From contig CAZJQP010000034.1 in NCBI GenBank assembly GCA_964548225.1, forward strand, positions 1 through 42,951: a stretch of 42,951 nt of DNA. The letters run 5' to 3'. The DNA is from CALMEH01 sp964548225 (GTDB lineage Bacteria; Acidobacteriota; Blastocatellia; Pyrinomonadales; Pyrinomonadaceae). Positions 9,919-16,925 of the stretch are shown here, piece by piece (the first letter of the stretch is position 1; every line of letters begins with the position of its first letter). Under the pieces are notes generated by a model that saw only the letters and a list, made by a program, of their open reading frames with translations, searched no databases and was not told the origin of the DNA. Both the position numbers and the translations under genes were made by a program.

Positions 9919-10000
9919 ATTGTCGTAAATCCCCCTTGTCCGTAAAAATTAAAAAAATCAATAAAAGTCTAATACGCCGCGCCGATAAACTAAAAAAATG

Positions 10001-10639
10001 CTAGTTGAATGATTTGCAGGGTTTTCCTGAAGCCGCATCAGCTAATTTTTGCGCCTCTTCATTTTGTCCCGCGCCCGGTTTGACGACATCCGTGATGCAA
10101 GAAGCAGTTTCGGAAATCTTTGAAACGATTAAATGCGAAGTGTTTTTCGTCGAATCTTCCGCATCTGCAACATTAAAACGCACAATCAGAGCAACTGGCT
10201 TATCACCTTTCATTCGCCATTCGGCTTTTTCGCCGATGGTCGAAAAACCGCCTGAAACTTGGCTGAAATTTAATTCAAATTTCTTTTTATTCGGCGCAAT
10301 GACGTTGATTGTTTGGCGAAGGTCGCCTTCGGTCAATTCGAGTTTGTAACCGCCAACGCCCGGACATTCGCCAATATACCAACCGCCCTCTTCTTCGTTT
10401 GATTCAATAGTTTTGCATTTTGCCGTTTCCAAACTCGTGTAATTGCTTTTGTATTCGCTGGAAGAAGTTTCTTTTATCTCGGTTTTCGGCGAAATATTTG
10501 AATTTTTTGCATTTGTCGGTGCGGCATTATTGGCGTTTGTATTGACATTTGTATTCGCGCTTGAATTGTTTGCCGGATTTTTCGGGCAAGCCGCCAAAAG
10601 CGAACAGCATACACCGATAAATAATATTTTTTTTAACAT
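10001..10639 (-). CDS. Predicted lipoprotein with Asn/Thr-rich linker
   Basis: The 212-residue protein starts at the ATG at 10639, with an AGGAG ribosome site (10648-10652). The frame extends further upstream without a stop, but that part has no coding character. The signal peptide ends in a lipobox, LLAAC, with Cys18 as the lipidated residue. Residues 20-65 are low-complexity (Asn, Ala, Thr, Ser) and probably form a flexible tether. The remaining part (about 70-212) looks like a small globular beta-rich domain with four cysteines and WYIGECPG and GGYKLELTE segments. I do not recognise the family. It resembles the three lipoproteins at 30.7-31.9 kb in its signal and tether but has a folded domain that they lack. 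Confidence 0.8.
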   Translation of the reverse strand: MLKKILFIGVCCSLLAACPKNPANNSSANTNVNTNANNAAPTNAKNSNISPKTEIKETSSSEYKSNYTSLETAKCKTIESNEEEGGWYIGECPGVGGYKLELTEGDLRQTINVIAPNKKKFELNFSQVSGGFSTIGEKAEWRMKGDKPVALIVRFNVADAEDSTKNTSHLIVSKISETASCITDVVKPGAGQNEEAQKLADAASGKPCKSFN

Positions 10640-10686
10640 AATATTTTCTCCTAAGAAACTGTTGTAACACTTAAAAAAGGTAAGAA

Positions 10687-10761
10687 TTAAACCACGAAAA
10701 GACATAAAACAACACGAAATTTGTTTGATTTTGGGCGTGTTTCGTGCAGTTTCGTGATTAA
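10687..10761. repeat. Iterated-word hairpin (ACGAAA family)
   Basis: The left arm TTAAACCACGAAA (10687-10699) is mirrored by TTTCGTGATTAA (10750-10761), with further imperfect pairing of CACGAAA-like words inside. It lies in the 216-base gap between pyrC and the lipoprotein gene, both on the minus strand. It may act as an attenuator or terminator for the pyr transcript. The rest of the gap shows nothing recognisable. Confidence 0.7.
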
Positions 10762-10855
10762 ACAAATCACTAAATAGGAGTTTTAAAACAGCTTCAGGGA
10801 ATTGTTCTAAAAATATAGCATTTTCCACAAAAAAATGCAGAGCAAACCAAGATTT

Positions 10856-12139
10856 TCATCGCTGATAGACAATTCTGCCGCCGACGATTGTCGCTACCAC
10901 CGCGCCTGTGAATTTCCAATTATCAAACGGCGAGTTGTCGGACTTTGATTTTGAATTCGCGTTTTTATATGTCCATTCAAGCGTCGGATCAATAATCGTA
11001 ACATCGGCGATTGAACCGACTTTCAAAGTTCCGCGTTCTTTTAATCTGAAAATCTTTGCGGGATTTGTCGAACATAATTCGACAAGACGTGGCAAATCAA
11101 TAATTCCTTTGTGAACCAATTCGTTGAAAGCCAAACCGATTGCGGTTTCCAAACCCGTAATTCCAAACGGCGCACGGTCATATTCCAACGCTTTTTCGTC
11201 CGCGTGATGCGGCGCGTGGTCGGTTGCAATTGCGTCAATCGTGCCGTCTTTTATCGCTTCGAGAATCGCTTCAAGATGTTCCTCAGAACGCAAAGGCGGC
11301 GACATTTTCGTATTCGTGTCATAACCTTCGACTGCGCTATCGGTCAGCGTGAAATGATGCGGCGTAACTTCGCAAGTTACGTTGATGCCTTCGTTTTTCG
11401 CACGGCGCACGGCTTCAATCGCGCCTTTGGTGGAAATATGCGCGATGTGAATATGTGCGCCCGTTTCCTTCGCCAGATAAATATCGCGCACCGCGTCCAA
11501 ATCTTCGGCGAGCGCGGGCATTCCTTTCAAACCCAACAAAAGCGACAATTTTCCTTCGTGCATCACGCCGCCCGACGAAAGCGATTTGTCTTCGCAATGG
11601 TCAACAACGGGCAAATCAAAATCCTTCGCATATTCCATTGCACGGCGCATCATTCCCGCATTCGGCACAGGTCGCCCGTCGTCCGAAACGGCAACCGCGC
11701 CCGCCGCTTTCATCTCGCCCATCTCGGCTAATTCGTGTCCGTCCGAACTTTTCGTAATCGCGCCGACGGGAAAAACATTCGCCAGATTTGCTCGCTCGGC
11801 TTGCTCGATCATATAGCGCGTAATCGCCGCATTATCGTTAATCGGCTGCGTATTCGGCATCGGGCAAACGCTCGTCCAACCGCCCGCAACCGCCGCCGCG
11901 CAACCCGTTGCAATCGTTTCCTTATGCTCCTGTCCCGGCTCGCGCAGATGAACGTGCAAATCAATAAACCCCGGCGCAACCAGCAAACCGCTCGCGTCAA
12001 AAACTTCTGCATCTTCCGGCGCAGATTCGTTATGATTTAACCAAGCAACGACGCGCCCGTCCTCGATTAAAACATTCATTCCAGTATTTTCCTGTGCGTT
12101 TGGGTCAATCAAATGACCGTTGGCAATTAAAAGTTTCAT
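10856..12139 (-). CDS. pyrC: Dihydroorotase (class I)
   Basis: The 427-residue enzyme cyclises N-carbamoyl-L-aspartate to dihydroorotate in pyrimidine synthesis. The metal-binding motif DLHVHLREPG carries His62 and His64. Downstream are the DHCED, HIAHIST and ATDHAPHH segments with the remaining metal ligands and the catalytic Asp, so the active site looks complete. The start is the ATG at 12139; a TTG one codon earlier also opens the frame. Five bases separate it from the stop of the DUF3885-like gene. Its first 13 codons occur a second time, 1.39 kb upstream, next to xisH. It belongs with pyrB and pyrR on the same strand, but an island of accessory genes now separates them. Confidence 0.95.
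   Translation of the reverse strand: MKLLIANGHLIDPNAQENTGMNVLIEDGRVVAWLNHNESAPEDAEVFDASGLLVAPGFIDLHVHLREPGQEHKETIATGCAAAVAGGWTSVCPMPNTQPINDNAAITRYMIEQAERANLANVFPVGAITKSSDGHELAEMGEMKAAGAVAVSDDGRPVPNAGMMRRAMEYAKDFDLPVVDHCEDKSLSSGGVMHEGKLSLLLGLKGMPALAEDLDAVRDIYLAKETGAHIHIAHISTKGAIEAVRRAKNEGINVTCEVTPHHFTLTDSAVEGYDTNTKMSPPLRSEEHLEAILEAIKDGTIDAIATDHAPHHADEKALEYDRAPFGITGLETAIGLAFNELVHKGIIDLPRLVELCSTNPAKIFRLKERGTLKVGSIADVTIIDPTLEWTYKNANSKSKSDNSPFDNWKFTGAVVATIVGGRIVYQR
12105..12136. repeat. 32-bp direct repeat at the pyrC 5' end (copy 2; copy 1 at 13493-13524)
   Basis: Bases 12105-12136, within the start of pyrC, match 13493-13524 at 30 of 32 positions in the same orientation. The two copies bracket the xisH-xisI-DUF3885-like segment. 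This is seen directly. Interpreting it as a duplication made during insertion is inference. Confidence 0.9.
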
Positions 12140-12144
12140 CAAAA

Positions 12145-12720
12145 TTAAAATCCTTTCGGATGTTTAGATAACCAATCTTTGTATTTACTTTTGTAAAAAT
12201 CCCGTAGCTCTTTTGTTTTAAGAATTATATCTGCGCCGCCGTCGTATGGATGATAAATTAGATTTTCACGAACAGAGAAAAACATAACATTTCTGATTTC
12301 ATCATCGGCAACCAAGCGAAGTAAATCATCTAAAGAATTTTCTTTCCAAATCAATTCATCAAAATAAATATCCCAACAAATTTCGGCTGTATCTTCAAAC
12401 GGGCAAATATTTCTCCAGTAATCAGATTGTAAATTGAGTTTTACCAACCTTTTATCTTGTGTCGGTTTCTCATTTATCATTCGGTAACTTGCAGACAAAA
12501 GAAAAAAAGAACTTTCAATGCCAATTAAATCAGACACAATAAAATTATGTCTATTAAAAATTTCCTCATACTCTCTCTGATTTTCAGCATACCTTTTTGA
12601 ATCAAGTAAAGTGTGAATTCTAAACCATCTTTCGCTATAGCTATGTTTTAGCTCGTGTGCTATCGGAGGAAAATGCTGAAAGTTTTGTTGCCAACTTTTC
12701 GTGAGTTCTTTAACTGACAT
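12145..12720 (-). CDS. DUF3885-like protein
   Basis: The 191-residue protein of unknown function starts at the ATG at 12720. Sequence features recalling DUF3885 are an N-terminal RIHTLLDSKRYAENQREYE segment (about 34-52) followed by RHNFIVSDL, and a C-terminal HPYDGGADI segment before KYKDWLSKHPKG. These families are commonly found as orphans near toxin- or immunity-type loci, but no activity is known to me. The gene is clearly more A/T-rich than pyrC. It lies 9 bases after xisI and 5 bases before pyrC, on the same strand, so it is probably transcribed with both. No signal peptide or membrane segment is visible. The family assignment is from memory of the motif and is moderate only. Confidence 0.6.
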   Translation of the reverse strand: MSVKELTKSWQQNFQHFPPIAHELKHSYSERWFRIHTLLDSKRYAENQREYEEIFNRHNFIVSDLIGIESSFFLLSASYRMINEKPTQDKRLVKLNLQSDYWRNICPFEDTAEICWDIYFDELIWKENSLDDLLRLVADDEIRNVMFFSVRENLIYHPYDGGADIILKTKELRDFYKSKYKDWLSKHPKGF

Positions 12721-12729
12721 TATTTTTCT

Positions 12730-13080
12730 CTAAACGGTTGAATATTCCGTATAAGGTCTTAAATTAGGCGGCTGAAAGCCAAGCACGATTTCGTTTTTGG
12801 CAACGCCGTTTTTTTCTAAATCCGCCGCCACGCCTTCTTCGGTGTTGTCTTCCTGAATCCAGATTTTATCGCCGATGATTTCGATGTGAATCAGCAAACT
12901 GTGAACGCGCCGGTTTCCTTTCCACCCCGCAAACAACAGCAAATAACTGTCGTTTTCTTCATCAAAAACGACTTTTGCTTCTAATTTTTGGTCTTCGGGT
13001 TCGATGCGCGGCGTGAGAAAATCTTTCCATTCGAGCAGAGATTTCTTTACTGCTTCGCGCAATTCTTCTATCTTTTCCAT
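12730..13080 (-). CDS. xisI: XisI-like protein (partner of XisH)
   Basis: The 116-residue protein matches XisI, first described as a factor needed for excision of the fdxN element in Anabaena heterocysts. Family features are WKGNRRVHSLLIHIEI (about 60-75), KIWIQEDNTEEGVAADL, and the C-terminal IVLGFQPPNLRPYTEY. The start is the ATG at 13080, preceded by GGAGG (13091-13095). The longer frame that begins at 13113 lies within xisH and lacks family similarity. It overlaps the end of xisH by 13 bases, as expected for this gene pair. No recombinase and no fdxN element are present here, so a role in DNA excision is not implied. Many bacteria carry the pair as accessory genes. Confidence 0.88.
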   Translation of the reverse strand: MEKIEELREAVKKSLLEWKDFLTPRIEPEDQKLEAKVVFDEENDSYLLLFAGWKGNRRVHSLLIHIEIIGDKIWIQEDNTEEGVAADLEKNGVAKNEIVLGFQPPNLRPYTEYSTV

Positions 13081-13484
13081 ACTAAAATTTCCTCCGTTTC
13101 GGGCGAAAAACAAAAGACGCGCAGACGTTCATCGCTCATCACAATTTCGCCTTTTTCGCCTTCAAACAATTCCGTAAAAACCGTGTCCGGCACGGCGAGA
13201 TATAAAAGTCGGTCGGCTTCCACACGCCGCATAACAGAATAATACAACGAAAATTGTCCGAGTGCTTGCTCCAATTCGGCAGTTTGCGAACGCCCGATAA
13301 AACTTTTGATTTCAACCGCGATTTTTCGATTTTCTTTTTCCGCCGCAATAAATCTTTCCGCCGCCAAATCAACAAACAAACTATCTTTGCCCCAAGCCAA
13401 AGTGTAAGGATCGGCGGTTATCGTCCAACCGTCTTTTTCGAGCGCGTTTCTCACTTTATCGTGAAACAAATCTCTAGCAGGCAT
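13068..13484 (-). CDS. xisH: XisH-like PD-(D/E)XK-type protein
   Basis: The 138-residue protein starts at the ATG at 13484 (MPARDLFHD). It matches XisH along its whole length: KDGWTITADPY, WGKDSLFVDL, AAEK, VEIKSFIG, and ALGQFSLYY. Asp39 and the E58-x-K60 pair in VEIK fit a PD-(D/E)XK nuclease core, the fold proposed for XisH. Enzymatic activity is not proven for the family as far as I know. The gene overlaps xisI by 13 bases. Its start codon lies one base past the stop of a 16-codon remnant of pyrC, so translation could be coupled to that remnant. The pair was probably acquired horizontally, because it interrupts the pyr genes. Confidence 0.9.
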   Translation of the reverse strand: MPARDLFHDKVRNALEKDGWTITADPYTLAWGKDSLFVDLAAERFIAAEKENRKIAVEIKSFIGRSQTAELEQALGQFSLYYSVMRRVEADRLLYLAVPDTVFTELFEGEKGEIVMSDERLRVFCFSPETEEILVWKR

Positions 13485-13485
13485 A

Positions 13486-13536
13486 TTATTTATCAATCAA
13501 ATGACCATTGGCGATTAAAAGTTTATTTACATTCAT
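13486..13536 (-). pseudogene. Duplicated 5' fragment of pyrC (16 codons)
   Basis: The frame starts at ATG 13536 and encodes MNVNKLLIANGHLIDK before a TAA at 13486-13488. The segment KLLIANGHLID is identical to the N-terminus of the intact pyrC 1.39 kb away, and the DNA matches at 30 of 32 bases. It is too short to be functional as dihydroorotase. It probably marks the original 5' end of pyrC, or a duplication of it made when xisH-xisI entered. In its present state it could serve as a leader peptide for xisH. Confidence 0.85.
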
Positions 13537-13620
13537 AAAATCTAGATTGATTTTATAAATTTTAAGCCGTTTCAGGCGAATCCGCCTAATGAGAAATGAA
13601 TTTCCCGAAAACTTACCATT

Positions 13621-13767
13621 AATCATAAATTTCAATATGATAATCGTAAATTTCAATGTGGCAATAGTAGATTTCAATATGGTAATCATAAATTTCAATA
13701 TGATAATCGTAAATTTCAATATGATAATCATAAAAAATAGAACAATAATCATAAATTATATATCAAT
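13621..13767. repeat. 21-bp tandem array, seven units
   Basis: Five well-conserved 21-bp units (13621, 13642, 13663, 13684 and 13705, each 21 long) share a core close to TAAATTTCAATATGAT. Two degenerate units follow up to 13767. Repeat period equals two turns of B-DNA, so any bound protein would sit on one helix face. It lies directly upstream of the XRE-type gene on the + strand and could be an operator array for it. It is too AT-rich and regular to be coding; the hydrophobic repeat peptide from the opposite strand is an artefact. Confidence 0.9.
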
Positions 13768-13783
13768 AATAAGAGAAAACAGA

Positions 13784-13789
13784 TATAAT
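13784..13789 (+). promoter_or_regulatory. -10 box of the XRE-type gene
   Basis: A perfect TATAAT lies only 8 bases before the ATG at 13798, so the transcript would be leaderless or nearly so. No convincing -35 is seen in the AT-rich upstream sequence. It follows the 21-bp array directly. Confidence 0.6.
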
Positions 13790-13797
13790 AGTGAATT

Positions 13798-14136
13798 ATG
13801 TTACGATACAGACCCGGAAAAATGATGGATATGCGTGGGATTCAGAAGAAAACCGCGTTTTTAGTTGGTCTCGGAATGGCTTATCCGGCGGCGCACAGGT
13901 ATTTGAATGCCGATATGAGTCTCGTCAATGTTGAGACGATGGAAAAACTTTGCATCGCGCTTAATTGCACGCCGAGCGACCTTTTTGAATGGACACCCGA
14001 CAAAAATACGGTCGTGCCGGAGAATCATTCGCTCTACACGCTGGAAAAGAAAAAGAGTTTGCAGGAATTGGTCAAAGATATTCCGGCGGACAAACTTAAG
14101 TTGGTCGAAAACTTTCTGAATGAGTTAAAAGAATAG
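13798..14136 (+). CDS. XRE/Cro-type transcriptional regulator
   Basis: The 112-residue protein has an N-terminal helix-turn-helix of the Cro/C1 type (about 10-65: KKTAFLVGLGMAYPAAHRYL, then NVETMEKLCIALNCTPSDLFEW). The 'ALNCTPSDLFEW' ending is typical of HTH_26/XRE regulators. The C-terminal part (about 75-112) is a charged helix that may allow dimerisation. It is the only + strand gene in the island between pyrB and pyrC. The 21-bp repeat array and a TATAAT box lie directly upstream, which suggests autoregulation. Two later in-frame ATGs (codons 9-10 and 12) are alternative starts. No toxin-like partner lies beside it on the same strand. Confidence 0.85.
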   Translation: MLRYRPGKMMDMRGIQKKTAFLVGLGMAYPAAHRYLNADMSLVNVETMEKLCIALNCTPSDLFEWTPDKNTVVPENHSLYTLEKKKSLQELVKDIPADKLKLVENFLNELKE

Positions 14137-14156
14137 ACAAGGCTCGCAAACTAATA

Positions 14157-14340
14157 AACGTCAGTTCGGGATAAGGACTGGAGCGCAAGCGTCCCGCTTG
14201 CAATGAGCGTGAAACGCGAAAAAGACTCGGATTACTCAAAAGTTTTAGGTCAACAAATGCCGCTACACCGCTGAAAAACGCGGCGTTTGCAAGCGGGACG
14301 CTTGCGCTCCAGTCGGTTTTTCTTATCCCGAACTGACGTT
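14157..14340. repeat. REP/MITE-like inverted-repeat element
   Basis: The outer arms of 19 bp (14157-14175 and 14322-14340) and inner arms of 28 bp (14176-14203 and 14287-14314) are perfect inverted repeats. Seven extra bases separate the two arms on the right side only. Each inner arm is itself a hairpin, GCAAGCG-TCC-CGCTTGC. The centre (about 80 bases) has no gene. This is the architecture of paired REP sequences or a small MITE. It fills most of the gap between the XRE gene and the unknown gene at 14400; the remaining bases show nothing. Confidence 0.85.
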
Positions 14341-14399
14341 AATAAGGCTAATTCTTTTGTGCCAACCGGACGAAAAAGAGTTCGGGTTTGGTGCATAAT

Positions 14400-14972
14400 T
14401 CAGTTGTATTGGTAGATTATCTTAAAGCCTTCGTTTTTCTGACAAAATTTGTGCATCTTTTTTATTTTGTTGATGTCTTTGCGCGTATTTTCGGTTAATT
14501 TGTCAAAATTTCTCTCCATTGCGGCGAGAATGTTTTCGACGTGATTTGTTTCAAGAAGGTGAAAATATATTTTGTAATAACCTTCTTCCGAATCGTCATC
14601 AACCGGCGGCATAATCTCGTCGGAAGTTTTGACATCGCACGAATCGGCACTGTCCAGATAACCGCATCTTGCCCAATAATCTAACATAACCGATTCATCG
14701 TCGAAGCAAAAATCAATCACGATCGTATAGATTGAGCCTTCCCGATATTGTTCCAAATGTTCGTAAAAATGCTTCTTAAACCAATCAATGCCGTGCGGAT
14801 AAGCGTAAATAAAACCGCTTGCCGAATGAGGTCTCGGATTTGCGTGAAAATCGGACAGATACTTTACCCGTTCTTCGTTTTCGAGCAAAAAATTCCATAA
14901 ATCCTCATCGCTCATCGAAACAATTTTATCGGCGCGTTTTTTATTAAACAATTTCAGTCTATCGTATTCCAT
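14400..14972 (-). CDS. Hypothetical acidic protein
   Basis: The 190-residue protein starts at the ATG at 14972. I do not recognise a family. It is soluble, without signal peptide or membrane segment. It has an acidic central part (around 115-130, PPVDDDSEEGYY), several aromatic residues, and a lysine-rich C-terminus with two cysteine-containing short segments. The gene lies 3 bases after the stop of the ATE-like gene, so the two are probably cotranscribed and may work together. Its A/T-rich codon use matches that neighbour. The pair sits in the accessory island between pyrB and pyrC, which argues for an acquired cargo function. Confidence 0.75.
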   Translation of the reverse strand: MEYDRLKLFNKKRADKIVSMSDEDLWNFLLENEERVKYLSDFHANPRPHSASGFIYAYPHGIDWFKKHFYEHLEQYREGSIYTIVIDFCFDDESVMLDYWARCGYLDSADSCDVKTSDEIMPPVDDDSEEGYYKIYFHLLETNHVENILAAMERNFDKLTENTRKDINKIKKMHKFCQKNEGFKIIYQYN

Positions 14973-14975
14973 AAC

Positions 14976-15821
14976 TCAATCCTTATGACGCGGAAGTTTC
15001 TGCAAAAGCATTTCTTTGATGCGTTCGCGCCATGTAAAATCTATCCAGAGTTCGGTTTCCCAATCGAAAAGCTCAAGACCGGGAAATCTCGTTTTGTAGT
15101 GATAATTCGGATTTTGCGCGTAGAAGTTTCCCAGAAAATAGTAAAAATAACCTCTCGCAAGTGCATATTTTATTTCGAGCAAAACCGTCAAAATGCCCAA
15201 ACTGCGCGATTTTTCGTTTAAGTCCCAAAACGCGACATTGCTGTTAAGCGCGAAGTTTCCTTCTTCAAAAATACTGCACGCGACGAGCTTTTCATCCTTA
15301 AAAATGCAAAGCTCCATCAATTTCGCCGGATGATGAACGATATATTTATAGTTTTCGGTCAGAGGTTTTTCGGGCGGCTTGCCGTATCGCAAAAAATGAT
15401 GAATGTCTCGCAAATTCGATTTTGCAGGCGTAATTCTCAGCGGACGAATGACAGTTTTCAAATCGCGGTTGATGTTCAAAACACGGCGCAAACTTTTTGT
15501 GAAGTTAAATGCCGGCAAGCGGTAACGAGTCGGAAAAGCCTTGTAATAATGTCCTTTGTAAGAATCAAAATTAGTGCGCTGAAATTGTGCGAACCGTGTG
15601 AACCAACCTTTGTTCCAATAGTCTTCGATAAGTTCGCCCGTGTTGTCGAGTTCTACCCAGTCTTCTTCTGCTTTTGTAATCGCATAAAGACAATCGGGAC
15701 CGTAAGACTTATTACCGTCTTTATCAATAGAATCGTGGTCTTGTTCGTAGAACTTCTGAATTTCGTCCCAAGTAAAATCAATCTTAATTAGAAAATCAAC
15801 GACTTTATTAGTATCAGACAT
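14976..15821 (-). CDS. Protein with ATE/Bpt-type C-terminal (GNAT-fold) domain
   Basis: The 281-residue protein starts at the ATG at 15821, with a purine-rich site (rc of CTCCTC, 15830-15835). Its C-terminal half (about 150-265) has the pattern of arginyl/leucyl-tRNA-protein transferases. It contains ELCIFKDEKLVACSIFEEG, SLGILTVLLEIKYALARG and YYFLGNFY, then YKTRFPGLELFD, which corresponds to the YKARF..P motif of Bpt/ATE1. The N-terminal half lacks the cysteine-rich domain of true ATE/Bpt enzymes, so tRNA-dependent amino-acyl transfer to an N-terminus is uncertain. It may instead be a GNAT-like acyltransferase. The neighbour downstream is an unknown protein 3 bases away, probably in the same transcript. 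Sixty-six bases, including a short A/T dyad (15838-15858), separate it from pyrB. Confidence 0.7.
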   Translation of the reverse strand: MSDTNKVVDFLIKIDFTWDEIQKFYEQDHDSIDKDGNKSYGPDCLYAITKAEEDWVELDNTGELIEDYWNKGWFTRFAQFQRTNFDSYKGHYYKAFPTRYRLPAFNFTKSLRRVLNINRDLKTVIRPLRITPAKSNLRDIHHFLRYGKPPEKPLTENYKYIVHHPAKLMELCIFKDEKLVACSIFEEGNFALNSNVAFWDLNEKSRSLGILTVLLEIKYALARGYFYYFLGNFYAQNPNYHYKTRFPGLELFDWETELWIDFTWRERIKEMLLQKLPRHKD

Positions 15822-15887
15822 TTTAAGAACTCCTCGAAATTTTTATAGTAAAAATTTTAAGTTTATTGTTCGTAAAAAGCAAGATTT

Positions 15888-16835
15888 TTATTCACCGATT
15901 GCCGTTCCGCCCGTTGCTAAATACAAAACCGCCATTCTGACGGCAACGCCGTATTTTACTTGGTCTAAAATCAGCGAACGTGAACTGTCGGCAACGTCGG
16001 ACGATATTTCGATGCCGCGATTCATCGGACCGGGATGAAGAACGATGGCATCTTTTTTGGCTAAATCGAGTCGTTCGTTGGTTAAGCCGTAATGAATCGA
16101 ATATTCGCGCAAAGTTGGGAAATATGCCGAATCCATACGTTCTTTTTGGATTCGCAAAATCATCACGACATCTGCGCCGTCAATCGCGTCTTCGATGTGT
16201 TCGGAAACCTGCAAATCTTTTTCGACGAGATGCGCGAAATCGTTGGGAACAAGCGTTTTCGGTCCGGCGACGCGCACCTTTGCGCCGAGTTTGGTTAAAA
16301 GATGAATGTTTGAACGTGCCACTCTTGAATGCAGAATGTCGCCGACAATCGCCACTTCCAAACCGTCAATTTTTCCTTTATGTTCGCGGATTGTCATTGC
16401 GTCGAGCAAGGCTTGTGTCGGATGTTCGTTCGCACCGTCGCCGGCGTTGACGATTGCCGCCTTGCTCACCTTGGCTAATTGATGCGGAACGCCCGCTGAA
16501 CCGTGTCGGACGACGATGCAGTCGGGTTGCATTGCGTCGAGATTCATCGCCGTATCAACCAATGTTTCGCCTTTCGTTACAGATGAAGAAGACACGGAAA
16601 TATTCACCGCATCAGCCGAAAGACGTTTCGCGGCAAGTTCAAAACTCGTGCGTGTGCGCGTCGAATTCTCGAAAAAAAGATTGATAATTGTCTTGCCGCG
16701 AAGTGTCGGAACTTTTTTGATCTCGCGCATATTTATCTCGCGGAAATTTTCGGCAGTATTCAAAATTCCGACAATCTCCTCAGCGGAAAGATTGCGAATC
16801 CCAAGCAAATCTCGGCGGCGAAACGGTTTATTCAT
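15888..16835 (-). CDS. pyrB: Aspartate carbamoyltransferase, catalytic chain
   Basis: The 315-residue enzyme joins carbamoyl phosphate and aspartate, the committed step of pyrimidine synthesis. The carbamoyl-phosphate loop FFENSTRTRTSFE is at about 54-66, and HPTQALLD with GDILHSRVARS and LHPGPMNRG follow in the expected order. Length is typical. The ATG at 16835 has no Shine-Dalgarno other than a GGAAA contributed by the upstream repeat. It follows pyrR after 90 bases that are filled by a GGTTTCC-type hairpin. The usual downstream partner pyrC is displaced by about 3.7 kb. No regulatory chain pyrI is present. Confidence 0.97.
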   Translation of the reverse strand: MNKPFRRRDLLGIRNLSAEEIVGILNTAENFREINMREIKKVPTLRGKTIINLFFENSTRTRTSFELAAKRLSADAVNISVSSSSVTKGETLVDTAMNLDAMQPDCIVVRHGSAGVPHQLAKVSKAAIVNAGDGANEHPTQALLDAMTIREHKGKIDGLEVAIVGDILHSRVARSNIHLLTKLGAKVRVAGPKTLVPNDFAHLVEKDLQVSEHIEDAIDGADVVMILRIQKERMDSAYFPTLREYSIHYGLTNERLDLAKKDAIVLHPGPMNRGIEISSDVADSSRSLILDQVKYGVAVRMAVLYLATGGTAIGE

Positions 16836-16840
16836 AAAGC

Positions 16841-16921
16841 GGTTTCCGGTTTCCGGTTTCCGGCTTCCGGTTTCTGGTTGAAGGCGCGAAACGAGAAATC
16901 AGAAACCGGAAACCGGAAACA
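16841..16921. repeat. Iterated-heptamer hairpin between pyrR and pyrB (GGTTTCC)
   Basis: Five tandem heptamers (GGTTTCC three times, GGCTTCC, GGTTTCT) run from 16841 to 16875. The complementary array (AGAAACC, GGAAACC, GGAAACA) is at 16901-16921. About 25 bases lie between. In the minus-strand transcript it forms a long hairpin directly in front of the pyrB start, so it could affect pyrB expression relative to pyrR. The same heptamer family appears again at 41441-41503. Confidence 0.88.
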
Positions 16922-16925
16922 GATT

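Noticed and set aside
10640..10828. Upstream extension of the lipoprotein gene at 10001-10639
   Set aside because: It runs through an intergenic hairpin and lacks any family sign. The ATG at 10639 has a ribosome site and is followed at once by a lipoprotein signal.
11111..11731. A 206-codon + strand frame antisense to pyrC
   Set aside because: It is Arg/Phe/His-rich shadow sequence opposite conserved dihydroorotase motifs.
13068..13484. A heterocyst-type DNA excision element around xisH/xisI
   Set aside because: No site-specific recombinase and no fdxN-like interrupted gene are present. The pair is found in many genomes without an excision element.
13486..13752. An 88-codon minus-strand frame through the 21-bp array
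   Set aside because: The peptide is a repeat artefact (MIIILKF-like units) of the tandem DNA. Only its last 16 codons are meaningful, as a pyrC remnant.
13621..13767. CRISPR-like array
   Set aside because: The 21-bp units are contiguous with no unique spacers, and there are no cas genes. The same applies to the iterated heptamer spacers.
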